From assembly GCA_025454915.1 (NCBI GenBank), contig JALONN010000010.1, forward strand, positions 76,339 through 140,338: 64,000 nt of DNA, in the 5' to 3' direction. Source of the DNA: Raineya sp. (GTDB taxonomy: Bacteria; Bacteroidota; Bacteroidia; Cytophagales; Thermonemataceae). Position numbers and translations under genes: made by a program. This document shows, piece after piece, positions 9,215-17,757 of this stretch. Below the pieces are notes generated by a model. The model saw only the letters and a program-made list of their open reading frames with translations. It searched no databases and was not told the origin of the DNA. Within the stretch, counting starts at the first letter, position 1, and each line of letters opens with the position of its first letter.

Positions 9215-10006
9215 ATGCAAACATACACTTTTATCTTGCCTTCAGGCATTGAGGCAGAAGTCAAATATATCTCTGGGGAAGCATCAGAAGTATTTACTAA
9301 AAAGAAGAATATTGAGACAGGAATGGCTCACACGCTTTTAATCAAACAAGTATTAGTAAGAGTTGGGGATGAAACAAACATTACAATTGAGTTTATAGAG
9401 AGGCTTTTAACAAAAGATAGAAAAGCTATTTTATTTACAGCAAGACAATTTACTTATGATTTCCCCGAAGAGTACAAGATTATTACCAAGTTTGGAAAAT
9501 CAGAGGTAGAATATCCAATATCTTTAGAAGACTATGTTCCCAGCAACTACCCTTTTTATCAAAAAATAGTAGATGAAAAGAAGAAGTTATCTGAGGAAAA
9601 TGAATTCAAATACGAACCAGAGCCAGCTTTTAAGAGCTATGAAGAGGTATTGGAAAAAAGAAAATGTGAGGTTTTACTGCCAAAATCAAAAAAAACAGTC
9701 TATTTTTATTTGATGACAGGAAAAGACGAGAAGAGAGCTTTAAAAGTTAATTCAGATGAAGCTAGCCTTTTAACAGTCATGAGCTTGAGAAACCCTGTTG
9801 AGATGGGGCAAAAGGGAGAAATCATGTTGAACTTAAGGGAACTCCATGCAATGGATTTAGGTGCTTTGAATGGAGAAATGGATGAGGCGGAAGATGATTT
9901 TCAAACTGTGATTGAGATTAATGACCCGAATAAATTCGGGGAATCTAAAATTGTAAATATTATGGATCATCATTTTTTTTTCGGATACCGCCGCTCATCG
10001 AAATAA
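9215..10006 (+). CDS. tail assembly chaperone / T4 gp26-like baseplate protein (frame-0 product)
   Basis: 'TFILPSGIEAEVKYISGEASEVF...LLTKDRKAILFTARQFTYDFPEEYKI' and second 'LLPKSKKTVYFYLMTGKDEKRAL' repeat; ends in a T9 run. Confidence 0.45.
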   Translation: MQTYTFILPSGIEAEVKYISGEASEVFTKKKNIETGMAHTLLIKQVLVRVGDETNITIEFIERLLTKDRKAILFTARQFTYDFPEEYKIITKFGKSEVEYPISLEDYVPSNYPFYQKIVDEKKKLSEENEFKYEPEPAFKSYEEVLEKRKCEVLLPKSKKTVYFYLMTGKDEKRALKVNSDEASLLTVMSLRNPVEMGQKGEIMLNLRELHAMDLGALNGEMDEAEDDFQTVIEINDPNKFGESKIVNIMDHHFFFGYRRSSK

Positions 10007-10173
10007 GGTTTGTTTTGGGGTATGGGGAGAACAATCTCAATATCACATGGCAGGAATTACTAATGTTACCTGTTATTCATATTGAAAGATTGTTTGAACT
10101 TCATAAGAACCAAAAAGAAATTGAAGATAAAGAATATGAAAAAATTAGAAGTAATAGAAATCCGTCATTTTAA
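9949..10173 (+). CDS. -1 frame extension of 9215 gene (candidate programmed frameshift product)
   Basis: Frame open 9949-10173; after shift at T9 (9973-9981) reads FFFRIPPLIEIRFVLGYGENNLNITWQELLMLPVIHIERLFELHKNQKEIEDKEYEKIRSNRNPSF*. Confidence 0.5.
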   Translation, partial: NCKYYGSSFFFRIPPLIEIRFVLGYGENNLNITWQELLMLPVIHIERLFELHKNQKEIEDKEYEKIRSNRNPSF

Positions 10174-10187
10174 GTAATAGTGTATAT

Positions 10188-10221
10188 TAAAAAAGGGACT
10201 TTTTGAGTCCCTTTTTTTTAT
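10188..10221. terminator. bidirectional intrinsic terminator
   Basis: AAAAAAGGGACT-TTTTG-AGTCCCTTTTTTTT between convergent genes. Confidence 0.8.
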
Positions 10222-10859
10222 TGTATGTCTCCTATGTATATTTTAACATCACTTCTGGCAGGTTCCCAAACTACTTTTCCCTTTATTTCTTTAGGTATCT
10301 TATAAACCAAATTAGTAGTTTTGGTAGTCAATGGATTAATCTGGTCCATCAATAGTCCCCATCCTTCAAGTAAAACTGGCTCAGGATTATCAAAAGTATA
10401 ATCTTTACCATTATAGTTTATAATAATCTTTCCTGCAAACATCATCCTACTTTCGTTATCAATATTTTTAAAAGTAACATTCATCACCAGGTATTGATTG
10501 TCTTTTTCTGGTTTCAAGTCCACAAACTCATTACCTGTATTGACAGCTTCCATAACACCTACCTTGTTGACTGTGATTTCAAAATATTCAGTTTTAATAG
10601 CTTGTCCTATTTGTGGTTTTGCTGGTTCATCTTTTACAACTACTGGCTGATCAGATTTGGAAGAGCTGCTACTACTTTCTTTTTTAGGTCCCATGATAAT
10701 GCTCATGATGAAGGCCACCACTATAATAAAAATAATCAGTCTTATGTAGTTTACTTTTACTTTTTCATTCTCCACAGTAAGTCCAATGAATTTGTAGAGA
10801 CCAGGCAGTTTTTGGATTGCATTTTTTAGCATAGCATAAAGAGTTTTAGTGAAGACCAA
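10218..10859 (-). CDS. membrane-anchored DUF4352-like protein
   Basis: N-terminal TM then 'EYFEITVNKVGVMEAV...KDNQYLVMNVTFKNIDNESRMM...YNGKDYTFDN' telokin-like pattern. Confidence 0.6.
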   Translation of the reverse strand: MVFTKTLYAMLKNAIQKLPGLYKFIGLTVENEKVKVNYIRLIIFIIVVAFIMSIIMGPKKESSSSSSKSDQPVVVKDEPAKPQIGQAIKTEYFEITVNKVGVMEAVNTGNEFVDLKPEKDNQYLVMNVTFKNIDNESRMMFAGKIIINYNGKDYTFDNPEPVLLEGWGLLMDQINPLTTKTTNLVYKIPKEIKGKVVWEPARSDVKIYIGDIQ

Positions 10860-10901
10860 AACTAAAAAAAAGATTCAAAATAACAAATAATATTAATAAG
10901 T

Positions 10902-11204
10902 GAAACGCAAAAGGAACGGATAAGTATTTATAAATCAATGAAATATAATAGATTTTGAAACGCATTTGTGTACGATTACGGAACGCAAAAGGAACGGATA
11001 AGAGATTTTTGAAGAGTTTTTATAAAAAAATGAAACGCAAAAGGAACGGATAAAAAACTAAATGTCAATAATTTACATTGAATTTTGAAACGCATTTGAG
11101 TACGATTAACATAATTTTTATTCATTTGAAACGCAAAAGGAACGGATAAATATTTGTTTTTCAGTTTTTTATGATAATTTTTGAAACGGTTTTGAGTACG
11201 CCCT
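10902..11204. repeat. array of paired 22-nt motifs: A (GAAACGCAAAAGGAACGGATAA) x4 and B (GAAACGCATTTGAGTACGATTA-like) x3
   Basis: A at 10902, 10980 (1 mismatch), 11032, 11128; B at 10957, 11087, 11183 (degenerate); three A-to-B start distances are each 55 bp. Confidence 0.9.
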
Positions 11205-11340
11205 ATCTCTAGTATATATAGTATATATATTTAGTTATAATAGTTAATAGTAGTTTTCTTTTTTGGTTCTTTTTTCTTTTGAATTTTTCTTGAAAAAAAT
11301 GCGGAATATTTTTTTAATGTTTTGCGGAAAATTCATGAGA

Positions 11341-11368
11341 CAAAAAAAACCTGCTGTTTAGCAGGTTA
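11341..11368 (-). terminator. intrinsic terminator (minus strand)
   Basis: Minus strand AACCTGCT-AAAC-AGCAGGTTTTTTTT just after stop of 11366-11608 gene. Confidence 0.8.
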
Positions 11369-11608
11369 ATATTTAATTTTTTCGCCGAGTCCCCAGTCTG
11401 GTTTCTCCTGGTCTTCCATTGGAATTACGAAGAAAGTTCGTCCGTCTATATCTACTCTTTCAATATTTAGTTTTCCCGATTTTATATACTCATAGACTAT
11501 TTTAGGTGTAACACCTATTGAATTTCGCTTCACATTAGGAAAGTGATAAGAAATACTGATCACTGTCTTTAATTCCGCAGGGTTTACAAGTTTCGTTTGC
11601 TCTCCCAT
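11366..11608 (-). CDS. small hypothetical protein, possibly DNA-binding
   Basis: 80 aa with own terminator and promoter-like upstream region; 'VTPKIVYEYIKSGKLNIERVDIDGRTFFVIP' HTH/MerR-like tail. Confidence 0.5.
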   Translation of the reverse strand: MGEQTKLVNPAELKTVISISYHFPNVKRNSIGVTPKIVYEYIKSGKLNIERVDIDGRTFFVIPMEDQEKPDWGLGEKIKY

Positions 11609-11629
11609 AGTTTTAGAATTTTTATGATA

Positions 11630-11664
11630 GGCACAAAGGAAATAAATAAATTACATATTTACAA
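11630..11664 (-). promoter_or_regulatory. early promoter/operator element, diverged copy (minus)
   Basis: Reverse complement TTGTAAATATGTAATTTATTTATTTCCTTTGTGCC. Confidence 0.35.
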
Positions 11665-11720
11665 CTGCCAAATAAATATTTTTAGTTTTATTAAAAAAAA
11701 TATAATAAAATATTTGCAAG

Positions 11721-11766
11721 TAAATAAATTATTTATTTACTTTGTATAACAATTTTAATTATTCAC
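11721..11766 (+). promoter_or_regulatory. early promoter/operator element copy (plus)
   Basis: TAAATAAATTATTTATTTACTTTGTATAACAATTTTAATTATTCAC. Confidence 0.55.
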
Positions 11767-11784
11767 AATAAATATATTACTCTT

Positions 11785-12096
11785 ATGAAAAATGCAACTC
11801 AAAGACTCGTAATGAAAAACGCTTGGGAAATTGTTAGAAGTTTAGGCGTTAAATTCGTAGAAGCTTTAAAAAGAGCTTGGCAAGCTATAAAAGCAGAAAG
11901 CTTATCTTATTTTAAAATCAAATTCATAAAAGAATCAACTGGAGAAATTACTGAAAGGGTTGGTTCAAACGCCAGAATTAAAAACGGCACTCACTTAAGT
12001 TTCCACTCAATTACTGATAATGGTTACAGACAAGCAATCATTAAGAATATTATCTCCGTAGAACCTGCTAATGTAGAATATAAAGTAGAGGCTTAG
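11785..12096 (+). CDS. DUF2693-like small phage protein (SH3-like)
   Basis: 'MKNAWEIVRSLGVKFVEALKRAWQAIKAE' pattern; strong upstream promoter element. Confidence 0.5.
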   Translation: MKNATQRLVMKNAWEIVRSLGVKFVEALKRAWQAIKAESLSYFKIKFIKESTGEITERVGSNARIKNGTHLSFHSITDNGYRQAIIKNIISVEPANVEYKVEA

Positions 12097-12116
12097 TCCT
12101 CTACTATTTTAATCTT

Positions 12117-12917
12117 ATGGAAGAGATAAAAAAAATTTTGAACCCTGATAAGAGATATGCCCGAATAGTAACTGAGATACAAAAAAAGTTTGATGAATTG
12201 AGTTACTATGAGAGAAGCAGAGTGTTTGACGATTTCCTTACCTGTGCAATTTGTACTTTTCATAATACGAATTTAAGATACAGGCTACTGGCTTGTGATA
12301 TTGAGAACGAAAAGAAGTATTTGGAGGTAATTAAGCATTATAAGCCAAGAGAACAATTGATTATTAAAGAGATTTTACACTTATTCATAGCAGCTGTTGA
12401 GGCTAAAAATTACTCAGACCCTTTGGGAGAATACTATGAACAATACTTTGCAAATAGCAGGCTTGGGCAATTCTTTACACCGATGGAGGTTTGTAGAATA
12501 ATGGCTAATATGGTTATAAATGAAGAATCTGAATATAAAACAGTTGTAGATGATACTGGATGTGGTTCAGGTAGGAATTTACTAGCAGCCGCCGAGAAAA
12601 ACCCGAAAAACTTCTTTAAAGCAAGGGATATAAGCCTCACAGTAGCAAAATTATGTACTCTCAATTGTTTTATGAATGGTTTGAGAGGAGAGGTAGCTTG
12701 GGGAGATGCTATTAGCCTTGAAACTTGGAAAGTTTGGGAAGTCAATATGATGGGCTTTGGTATTCGAGAAATTCCAATAGAAGAAAGTTTTTATTTTGGA
12801 CAGGAAAAAGAAGCCCTTGAATCTTTGAGAAGAAGAAAAGAAAGATTGAACGAAAAAATAACAGAGCAACCAAAAAACAATAAAAATAAACCCGATTTAC
12901 AATTTAAGTTATTCTAA
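12117..12917 (+). CDS. N-6 adenine methylase-like protein (HsdM-type fold, orphan)
   Basis: 'SRLGQFFTPMEVCRIMANMVI...VVDDTGCGSGRNLLAAA'; no NPPY/NPPF motif visible afterwards. Confidence 0.65.
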   Translation: MEEIKKILNPDKRYARIVTEIQKKFDELSYYERSRVFDDFLTCAICTFHNTNLRYRLLACDIENEKKYLEVIKHYKPREQLIIKEILHLFIAAVEAKNYSDPLGEYYEQYFANSRLGQFFTPMEVCRIMANMVINEESEYKTVVDDTGCGSGRNLLAAAEKNPKNFFKARDISLTVAKLCTLNCFMNGLRGEVAWGDAISLETWKVWEVNMMGFGIREIPIEESFYFGQEKEALESLRRRKERLNEKITEQPKNNKNKPDLQFKLF

Positions 12918-12921
12918 CCTT

Positions 12922-14436
12922 ATGACCATGAATTTAACAGACGAACAAAAAGACATCATCTCATTTGATGAAAACATGAAAATTAGTGCCTTGGCGGGTA
13001 GCGGTAAAACATCTACTTTGATTGAGTTTGCAAAAAGCAGGGTAAAAAGTACATTCTTATACTTAGCATTTAACAGAAGTGTAAAAGATGAGGCAATAGA
13101 GAAGTTTTCCAAAAAAGGTGTTGAAAACGTAAGAATCGAAACTGCCCATTCACTTGCTTATAGAGCTGTAGCAATTCCATACAAATATGATGTAAAAAAC
13201 TACAAAACAGCCGATATACTTGAAATACCTGAAAGCCTTGAGAAGTTTAAAGCAGAAGACAGGTTGGATAATTTCATTTTTTGCAAGCACATCATGAAAT
13301 ACTTATCCATCTACTGTAATTCATCAGCTGTTAAAGTTACAGATATTAATTATTTGGAAAGTTGCACCAGTGAGCAATCTAAGGCATTTGTAACAGAAAA
13401 TTATGAGTATTTGGAAATGGCAGTCAAGAAAATATTGAAAAAAATGGATCATGGAGATATTGCCGTAACGCATGATTTTTACCTCAAAAAATATCAATTA
13501 TTATCTCCTGAATTAGATTATGATTATATTTTCTTTGATGAGGGTCAGGATGCCTCACCCTCAATGCTTGATATTTTCCTTCGACAAGAAAGTAAAAAGA
13601 TAATAGTAGGAGATACACACCAACAAATTTATGGTTGGAGAGGTGCTATAAACTCACTGGAGCAGGTTGATTTTGAGGAGTTCTTTTTAAGTAATTCATT
13701 TAGATTTTCTCAAGACATAGCAGATTTGGCAAACTCTGTACTCTCTTGGAAAAGTAATTTAGGTGAAGGCTTTTCAAAAACTAAAATTACAGGTCTTGGG
13801 GAGTATTTTCCCGAAAAAGAAATGGAAGGCAGAGCAATTCTTTCAAGAACAAATATTAAGTTACTTGCTAAGGCTATCAATTTTGTTTCAAGAAACCCAA
13901 AAACTAAGATTTATTTTGAAGGAAATATCAGCAGTTATACTTATGCTGATAGTGGTAGTAGTGTTTATGATGTATTGAACTTGTATTTACAAAAGAGAGA
14001 ATACATTAAAGATAAGCTAATTAAGCAGTTTAAAAGTATTTCGGAGCTTGAGGAATATATTAAAAAGTCTGAGGATAACGAATTAGGCGTTTTACTCGAA
14101 TTAGTGAGAACATACAGACACGAACTTCCAAGATTGATAAATGCTATTAAGGAGCAACAAGCACCCACAAAAGAGCAGGCATCTATGGTATTCTCTACCA
14201 TTCACAAAGCAAAAGGCATGGAGTATGATGAGGTAGAATTACTTGAAGGATTTTTAACAAAAACATCTTTTACTAAATTCTTAGAAGATGATAAAAAGGA
14301 CAGTGAGGCATTTTCCAAAATCATTGAAGAAATCAATATTCTGTATGTGGGCATCACGAGGGCAAGACAGAAAATAAAACTACCACTTGAAATACTCCTT
14401 AGTGGTTCATCAAGCCCTCAAATAATACTTACCTAA
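12922..14436 (+). CDS. UvrD/Rep-like SF1 helicase
   Basis: 'ALAGSGKTSTL', 'YDYIFFDEGQDASPSMLDIFL', 'VGDTHQQIYGWRGA', 'FSTIHKAKGMEYDEVEL', 'NILYVGITRARQ' motifs. Confidence 0.9.
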   Translation: MTMNLTDEQKDIISFDENMKISALAGSGKTSTLIEFAKSRVKSTFLYLAFNRSVKDEAIEKFSKKGVENVRIETAHSLAYRAVAIPYKYDVKNYKTADILEIPESLEKFKAEDRLDNFIFCKHIMKYLSIYCNSSAVKVTDINYLESCTSEQSKAFVTENYEYLEMAVKKILKKMDHGDIAVTHDFYLKKYQLLSPELDYDYIFFDEGQDASPSMLDIFLRQESKKIIVGDTHQQIYGWRGAINSLEQVDFEEFFLSNSFRFSQDIADLANSVLSWKSNLGEGFSKTKITGLGEYFPEKEMEGRAILSRTNIKLLAKAINFVSRNPKTKIYFEGNISSYTYADSGSSVYDVLNLYLQKREYIKDKLIKQFKSISELEEYIKKSEDNELGVLLELVRTYRHELPRLINAIKEQQAPTKEQASMVFSTIHKAKGMEYDEVELLEGFLTKTSFTKFLEDDKKDSEAFSKIIEEINILYVGITRARQKIKLPLEILLSGSSSPQIILT

Positions 14437-14937
14437 CTACCAACCCAAATTATCTTTAATATCATTCACCCTTTCATTGACATCATTGTCTAATGTGAGG
14501 GTGATGCTTATTTCTATCATCTGTGGTAAGAAATCGAAACCAGGTAAGTGAATCTTTTCTTTAGCAGAAAACTTGGAAACTACCCACTTGTTATTTCTAA
14601 ATCTTCTTCCCCAAATCAAAACTACCTGAGGAGTTTTTCCAGTGGTTGTATCTTGGTAAGTGAGGGATTCAATCCATTTAGCCCTGTAGGCTGCATCTGT
14701 CTTTGCATCATCATCAGCTAGTAGATAGAAAGTAAAGCTGATTTCCTTAGAGCCTCCAGTAAAGTGATGGAGCGGGTTGTTTCTTCCCACAGCCTGCACA
14801 TTCTGAAGGTTTACGTTTCTATTGATATTCAATTCCTCTGGCAAAAACTGAATAGCAAGCCTTTCATTTGACCTTAAATCAATTAAGTAAATGAGGGCAT
14901 CTGTACTGGTGGCTATGGGTTTCCAACGTTCTTCCAT
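14437..14937 (-). CDS. contractile-tail CIS tube-type/LysM-hub-associated baseplate protein
   Basis: 'LIDLRSNERLAIQFLPEELNINRNVNLQNVQAVGRNNPLHHFTGGSKEISFTFYLLADD'. Confidence 0.6.
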   Translation of the reverse strand: MEERWKPIATSTDALIYLIDLRSNERLAIQFLPEELNINRNVNLQNVQAVGRNNPLHHFTGGSKEISFTFYLLADDDAKTDAAYRAKWIESLTYQDTTTGKTPQVVLIWGRRFRNNKWVVSKFSAKEKIHLPGFDFLPQMIEISITLTLDNDVNERVNDIKDNLGW

Positions 14938-15000
14938 CTTTTATTTTAATAAAAAATTTATATATTTGCAAATATAATTTATTTTAATTAAATTATTTTA

Positions 15001-15630
15001 ATGAAAGGTATTGATATAAATCCCAAAGGGTATCATAAAAACCCAAGACAAATTAGCGAAAAACAGTTCGCTAATTTAAAAGAATGGCTTGAAGAGCTTG
15101 GAGACTTGTCAGGTATCATTCATGACCTAAATTCAAACGAACTCATTGGAGGTAACCAAAGGAGTAGGGTAATATTTGCGTCAGGAGATTACGAGGTAAA
15201 TCTTACTAAAAAGTATGCAAATCCCACAAAGACAGGGACCGTAGCAGTAGGGCATCTTACTTGGAACGGAGAGATGTATAATTACAGACAGGTTCGATGG
15301 ACACCTAAGCAATGTGAAAAAGCCAATATCATAGCCAACAAAGCAGGCGGTACTTGGGACACTGATATTCTGGCAAATGAATTTGAAATAGAGGATTTAT
15401 CAGACTGGGGCTTTGAGGATTGGGAATTATCATTTGCAAATACTGAAGAGGAAGAAGAGGAGCAAGAAGAAAAGAAAGAAAATGGATATGTGATTAAGAG
15501 TGAAATCATATTTGATGATGAGGGACAGAAAGCAAATTTCGATAAGTTTTTAATCTATCTGAAGAAAAAATATAAACAAGAAGAGACGATTGCAGCAAGA
15601 TTAGACAAGCATATTCAAGAATTCATATAA
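15001..15630 (+). CDS. ParB N-terminal-like domain protein
   Basis: 'NPRQISEKQFANLKEWLEELGDLSGIIHDLNSNELIGGNQRSRVI' and acidic C-term. Confidence 0.65.
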   Translation: MKGIDINPKGYHKNPRQISEKQFANLKEWLEELGDLSGIIHDLNSNELIGGNQRSRVIFASGDYEVNLTKKYANPTKTGTVAVGHLTWNGEMYNYRQVRWTPKQCEKANIIANKAGGTWDTDILANEFEIEDLSDWGFEDWELSFANTEEEEEEQEEKKENGYVIKSEIIFDDEGQKANFDKFLIYLKKKYKQEETIAARLDKHIQEFI

Positions 15631-15663
15631 AGAATACCAATTACTAACAATACATATATTACT

Positions 15664-16758
15664 ATGGCAAAGAAGGATGACTATATCCAATACTTGGATA
15701 TCGACGTTCTTGAAGCCTCGAAAAAGAGAATCAAGCATTTACTCAATAGCTTTGATCATCTTATCATAGCTTTTTCAGGAGGGAAGGACTCCCTTGTACT
15801 CTTGAACTTAGTAGAAGAGGTATATCAGGAACTAAAAATAGAAGAACGCCCGAAGGTTTTTTTTCGGGATGAAGAACTAATCCCAGATGATGTGATTGAA
15901 TTTGTTGATTCAATAAGGCTCTCAGGACGTTTCGACTTTCGCTATTATTGTATACAGCTTGAAAGCGAAAAGTATGTTCTTGGCAAGAAAGAAACCTATA
16001 TACAGTGGGATTCTAAGAGGGAACACATCAGACCTATTCCACAACACGCTATCACTCATGACCAGGTACTCAGCCAATACACAACTGATGAATTTGTCGT
16101 AAAGGACCTAAAAGGCAGAGTAGCTATTTTGACTGGCATCAGAGCTGATGAAAGTATCATGAGGTTCCAAGGCATCTTAGTCAAAAAAGATGAAAGCTAT
16201 GTATCTGAAAGCCCATGCCCTCGTGTGAAGCTTTGTAAACCTATCTATGATTGGACTGAAAAAGATGTATTTAGATACTTTTATGATAAAGATATTAAAT
16301 ACTGTAAGATTTATGATTTTCAGATGTTTGCTGGGCAGAGGCTAAGAGTTTCTACTCCATTGCATGCAGAGAGTGCCAAAGAAATCAATAAACTCAAAAC
16401 CGTTTATCCTGTATTTTATAGCCAAATCACATCTTTATTTCCAGAAGTACGCCTGCAGGAAAGATATTTCAAAGAGCTTGATCGTGATGGAATCATCTAC
16501 CAATATCCACACACTTGGGAGGGTATTATGCAATACATCAAAGATAATATTGAAGAGCCTGCCCATAAGAAGAAAGCCATCGAAGCTGTAGAAAAGTGTA
16601 AAAGAGCAAGAAAAAATCAAACCACTACGGAACGACCTTACGGAGGGTATCCCGTATTTTACGTGTTTAAACAAATCGTAAATGGGGCATACAAAAGATC
16701 CATTCTACCCAAAGCACACCACAGAATTAGCAAAAAAGAAAAAGAATATGAGCAATAA
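15664..16758 (+). CDS. PAPS-reductase/ATP-PPase family protein (DUF3440, IbrA-like)
   Basis: PP-loop 'LIIAFSGGKDSLVLLNLVEEVY', 'PICDW'-type 'CKPIYDWTEKDVFRYF', 'FQMFAGQRLRVSTPLHAESAK'. Confidence 0.8.
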   Translation: MAKKDDYIQYLDIDVLEASKKRIKHLLNSFDHLIIAFSGGKDSLVLLNLVEEVYQELKIEERPKVFFRDEELIPDDVIEFVDSIRLSGRFDFRYYCIQLESEKYVLGKKETYIQWDSKREHIRPIPQHAITHDQVLSQYTTDEFVVKDLKGRVAILTGIRADESIMRFQGILVKKDESYVSESPCPRVKLCKPIYDWTEKDVFRYFYDKDIKYCKIYDFQMFAGQRLRVSTPLHAESAKEINKLKTVYPVFYSQITSLFPEVRLQERYFKELDRDGIIYQYPHTWEGIMQYIKDNIEEPAHKKKAIEAVEKCKRARKNQTTTERPYGGYPVFYVFKQIVNGAYKRSILPKAHHRISKKEKEYEQ

Positions 16759-17311
16759 GAGATTTTTTTCAGAAGAGCATGTTCAGGCGTTTCTGAATTT
16801 TGGGATACTACCCGCTATCCATAATGATATGGGAGTTTTGCTTGACAATTTCCTAAGAGATGGGGAGGTATGTATGGATTTGGGTTCCTGTACTGGCTTA
16901 CTTGGTGTAAGAGCCATCAGGGCAGGAGCTAAGAAAGTAATAGGCATAGAAGCCTCTAAAAGATACATAGAGAAGGCTATCAATCATCCAAATATAGAAT
17001 ATCATAATATGCATGTAGCCAAAGAAACTCTTGATGATATTTCAGATTTGATAGTTAGAAACAAAGTAACTTCCATACTTGCCCGTAGAGTTATTCCTGA
17101 GATAGCAGCTCATTGCTCTGTTGGGACAATCTATGATTTATCTAGAATGTTTAATAACCTGGGCATTCAAAAAATATTCATTGAGGGTAGGGTATTGGTA
17201 GAAAATGCAAAAAGTCATTTCAGTTCCATAGAAAAAGAGATAGAGGCTTTTTCTACTTATTATAAAGTAACATCCCATAGCAAAAACGCCTATTTACTAA
17301 CTAAAATATGA
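16748..17311 (+). CDS. class I SAM-dependent methyltransferase
   Basis: 'GEVCMDLGSCTGLLGVRAIRAGAKKVIGIEAS'; ATG at 16748. Confidence 0.7.
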   Translation: MSNKRFFSEEHVQAFLNFGILPAIHNDMGVLLDNFLRDGEVCMDLGSCTGLLGVRAIRAGAKKVIGIEASKRYIEKAINHPNIEYHNMHVAKETLDDISDLIVRNKVTSILARRVIPEIAAHCSVGTIYDLSRMFNNLGIQKIFIEGRVLVENAKSHFSSIEKEIEAFSTYYKVTSHSKNAYLLTKI

Positions 17312-17757
17312 AAGAGTATAATGGATTCTCAGGAGCTTACAGAGCAAAGGTAGGGAGGCTACTCAATAAAGCTATATTCGAAGGTAAGTTAAAAGCTCCT
17401 GAGAAATGCTGTGTTTGTGGTCAGGAAGAGGGAGGCATGCATTACCACCTTGAAGATTACTCAAAACCCTTTGAGGAACTAAGAGAAATCTGTATAGGAT
17501 GCCACATGAAATTACACATGAGATTCGAATACCCTAATATGTGGAAACAGCATCTACATGAGGTTAGGCTTGGTAGAAAAAGCCCTCCTTATAAAAATGT
17601 AGGACACTTCTTTAATAAACTTAGATTACTAAACATCACTAAAGATTTTGATTTCGTGCCAATGGTAGAAAACCCTACCACTTGGTATGAGAAACTAGCA
17701 ATTACTAACGATAAATATATTACTGATGAAAAAGCCACCAATTTACAACCCGATTGA
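17308..17757 (+). CDS. HNH-like zinc-binding protein
   Basis: 'CCVCGQEEGGMHYHLEDY...REICIGCHMKLHMRF' Cys2-His-Cys2 arrangement. Confidence 0.55.
   Translation: MKEYNGFSGAYRAKVGRLLNKAIFEGKLKAPEKCCVCGQEEGGMHYHLEDYSKPFEELREICIGCHMKLHMRFEYPNMWKQHLHEVRLGRKSPPYKNVGHFFNKLRLLNITKDFDFVPMVENPTTWYEKLAITNDKYITDEKATNLQPD

Noticed and set aside
10902-11204. CRISPR array (22-nt repeats with 33-nt spacers)
   Set aside because: Two alternating repeat types, irregular distances between pairs, AT-rich low-complexity spacers and no cas genes
15664-16758. DndC / complete phosphorothioation (Dnd) system
   Set aside because: No DndA/B/D/E-like genes nearby; protein resembles DUF3440/IbrA better
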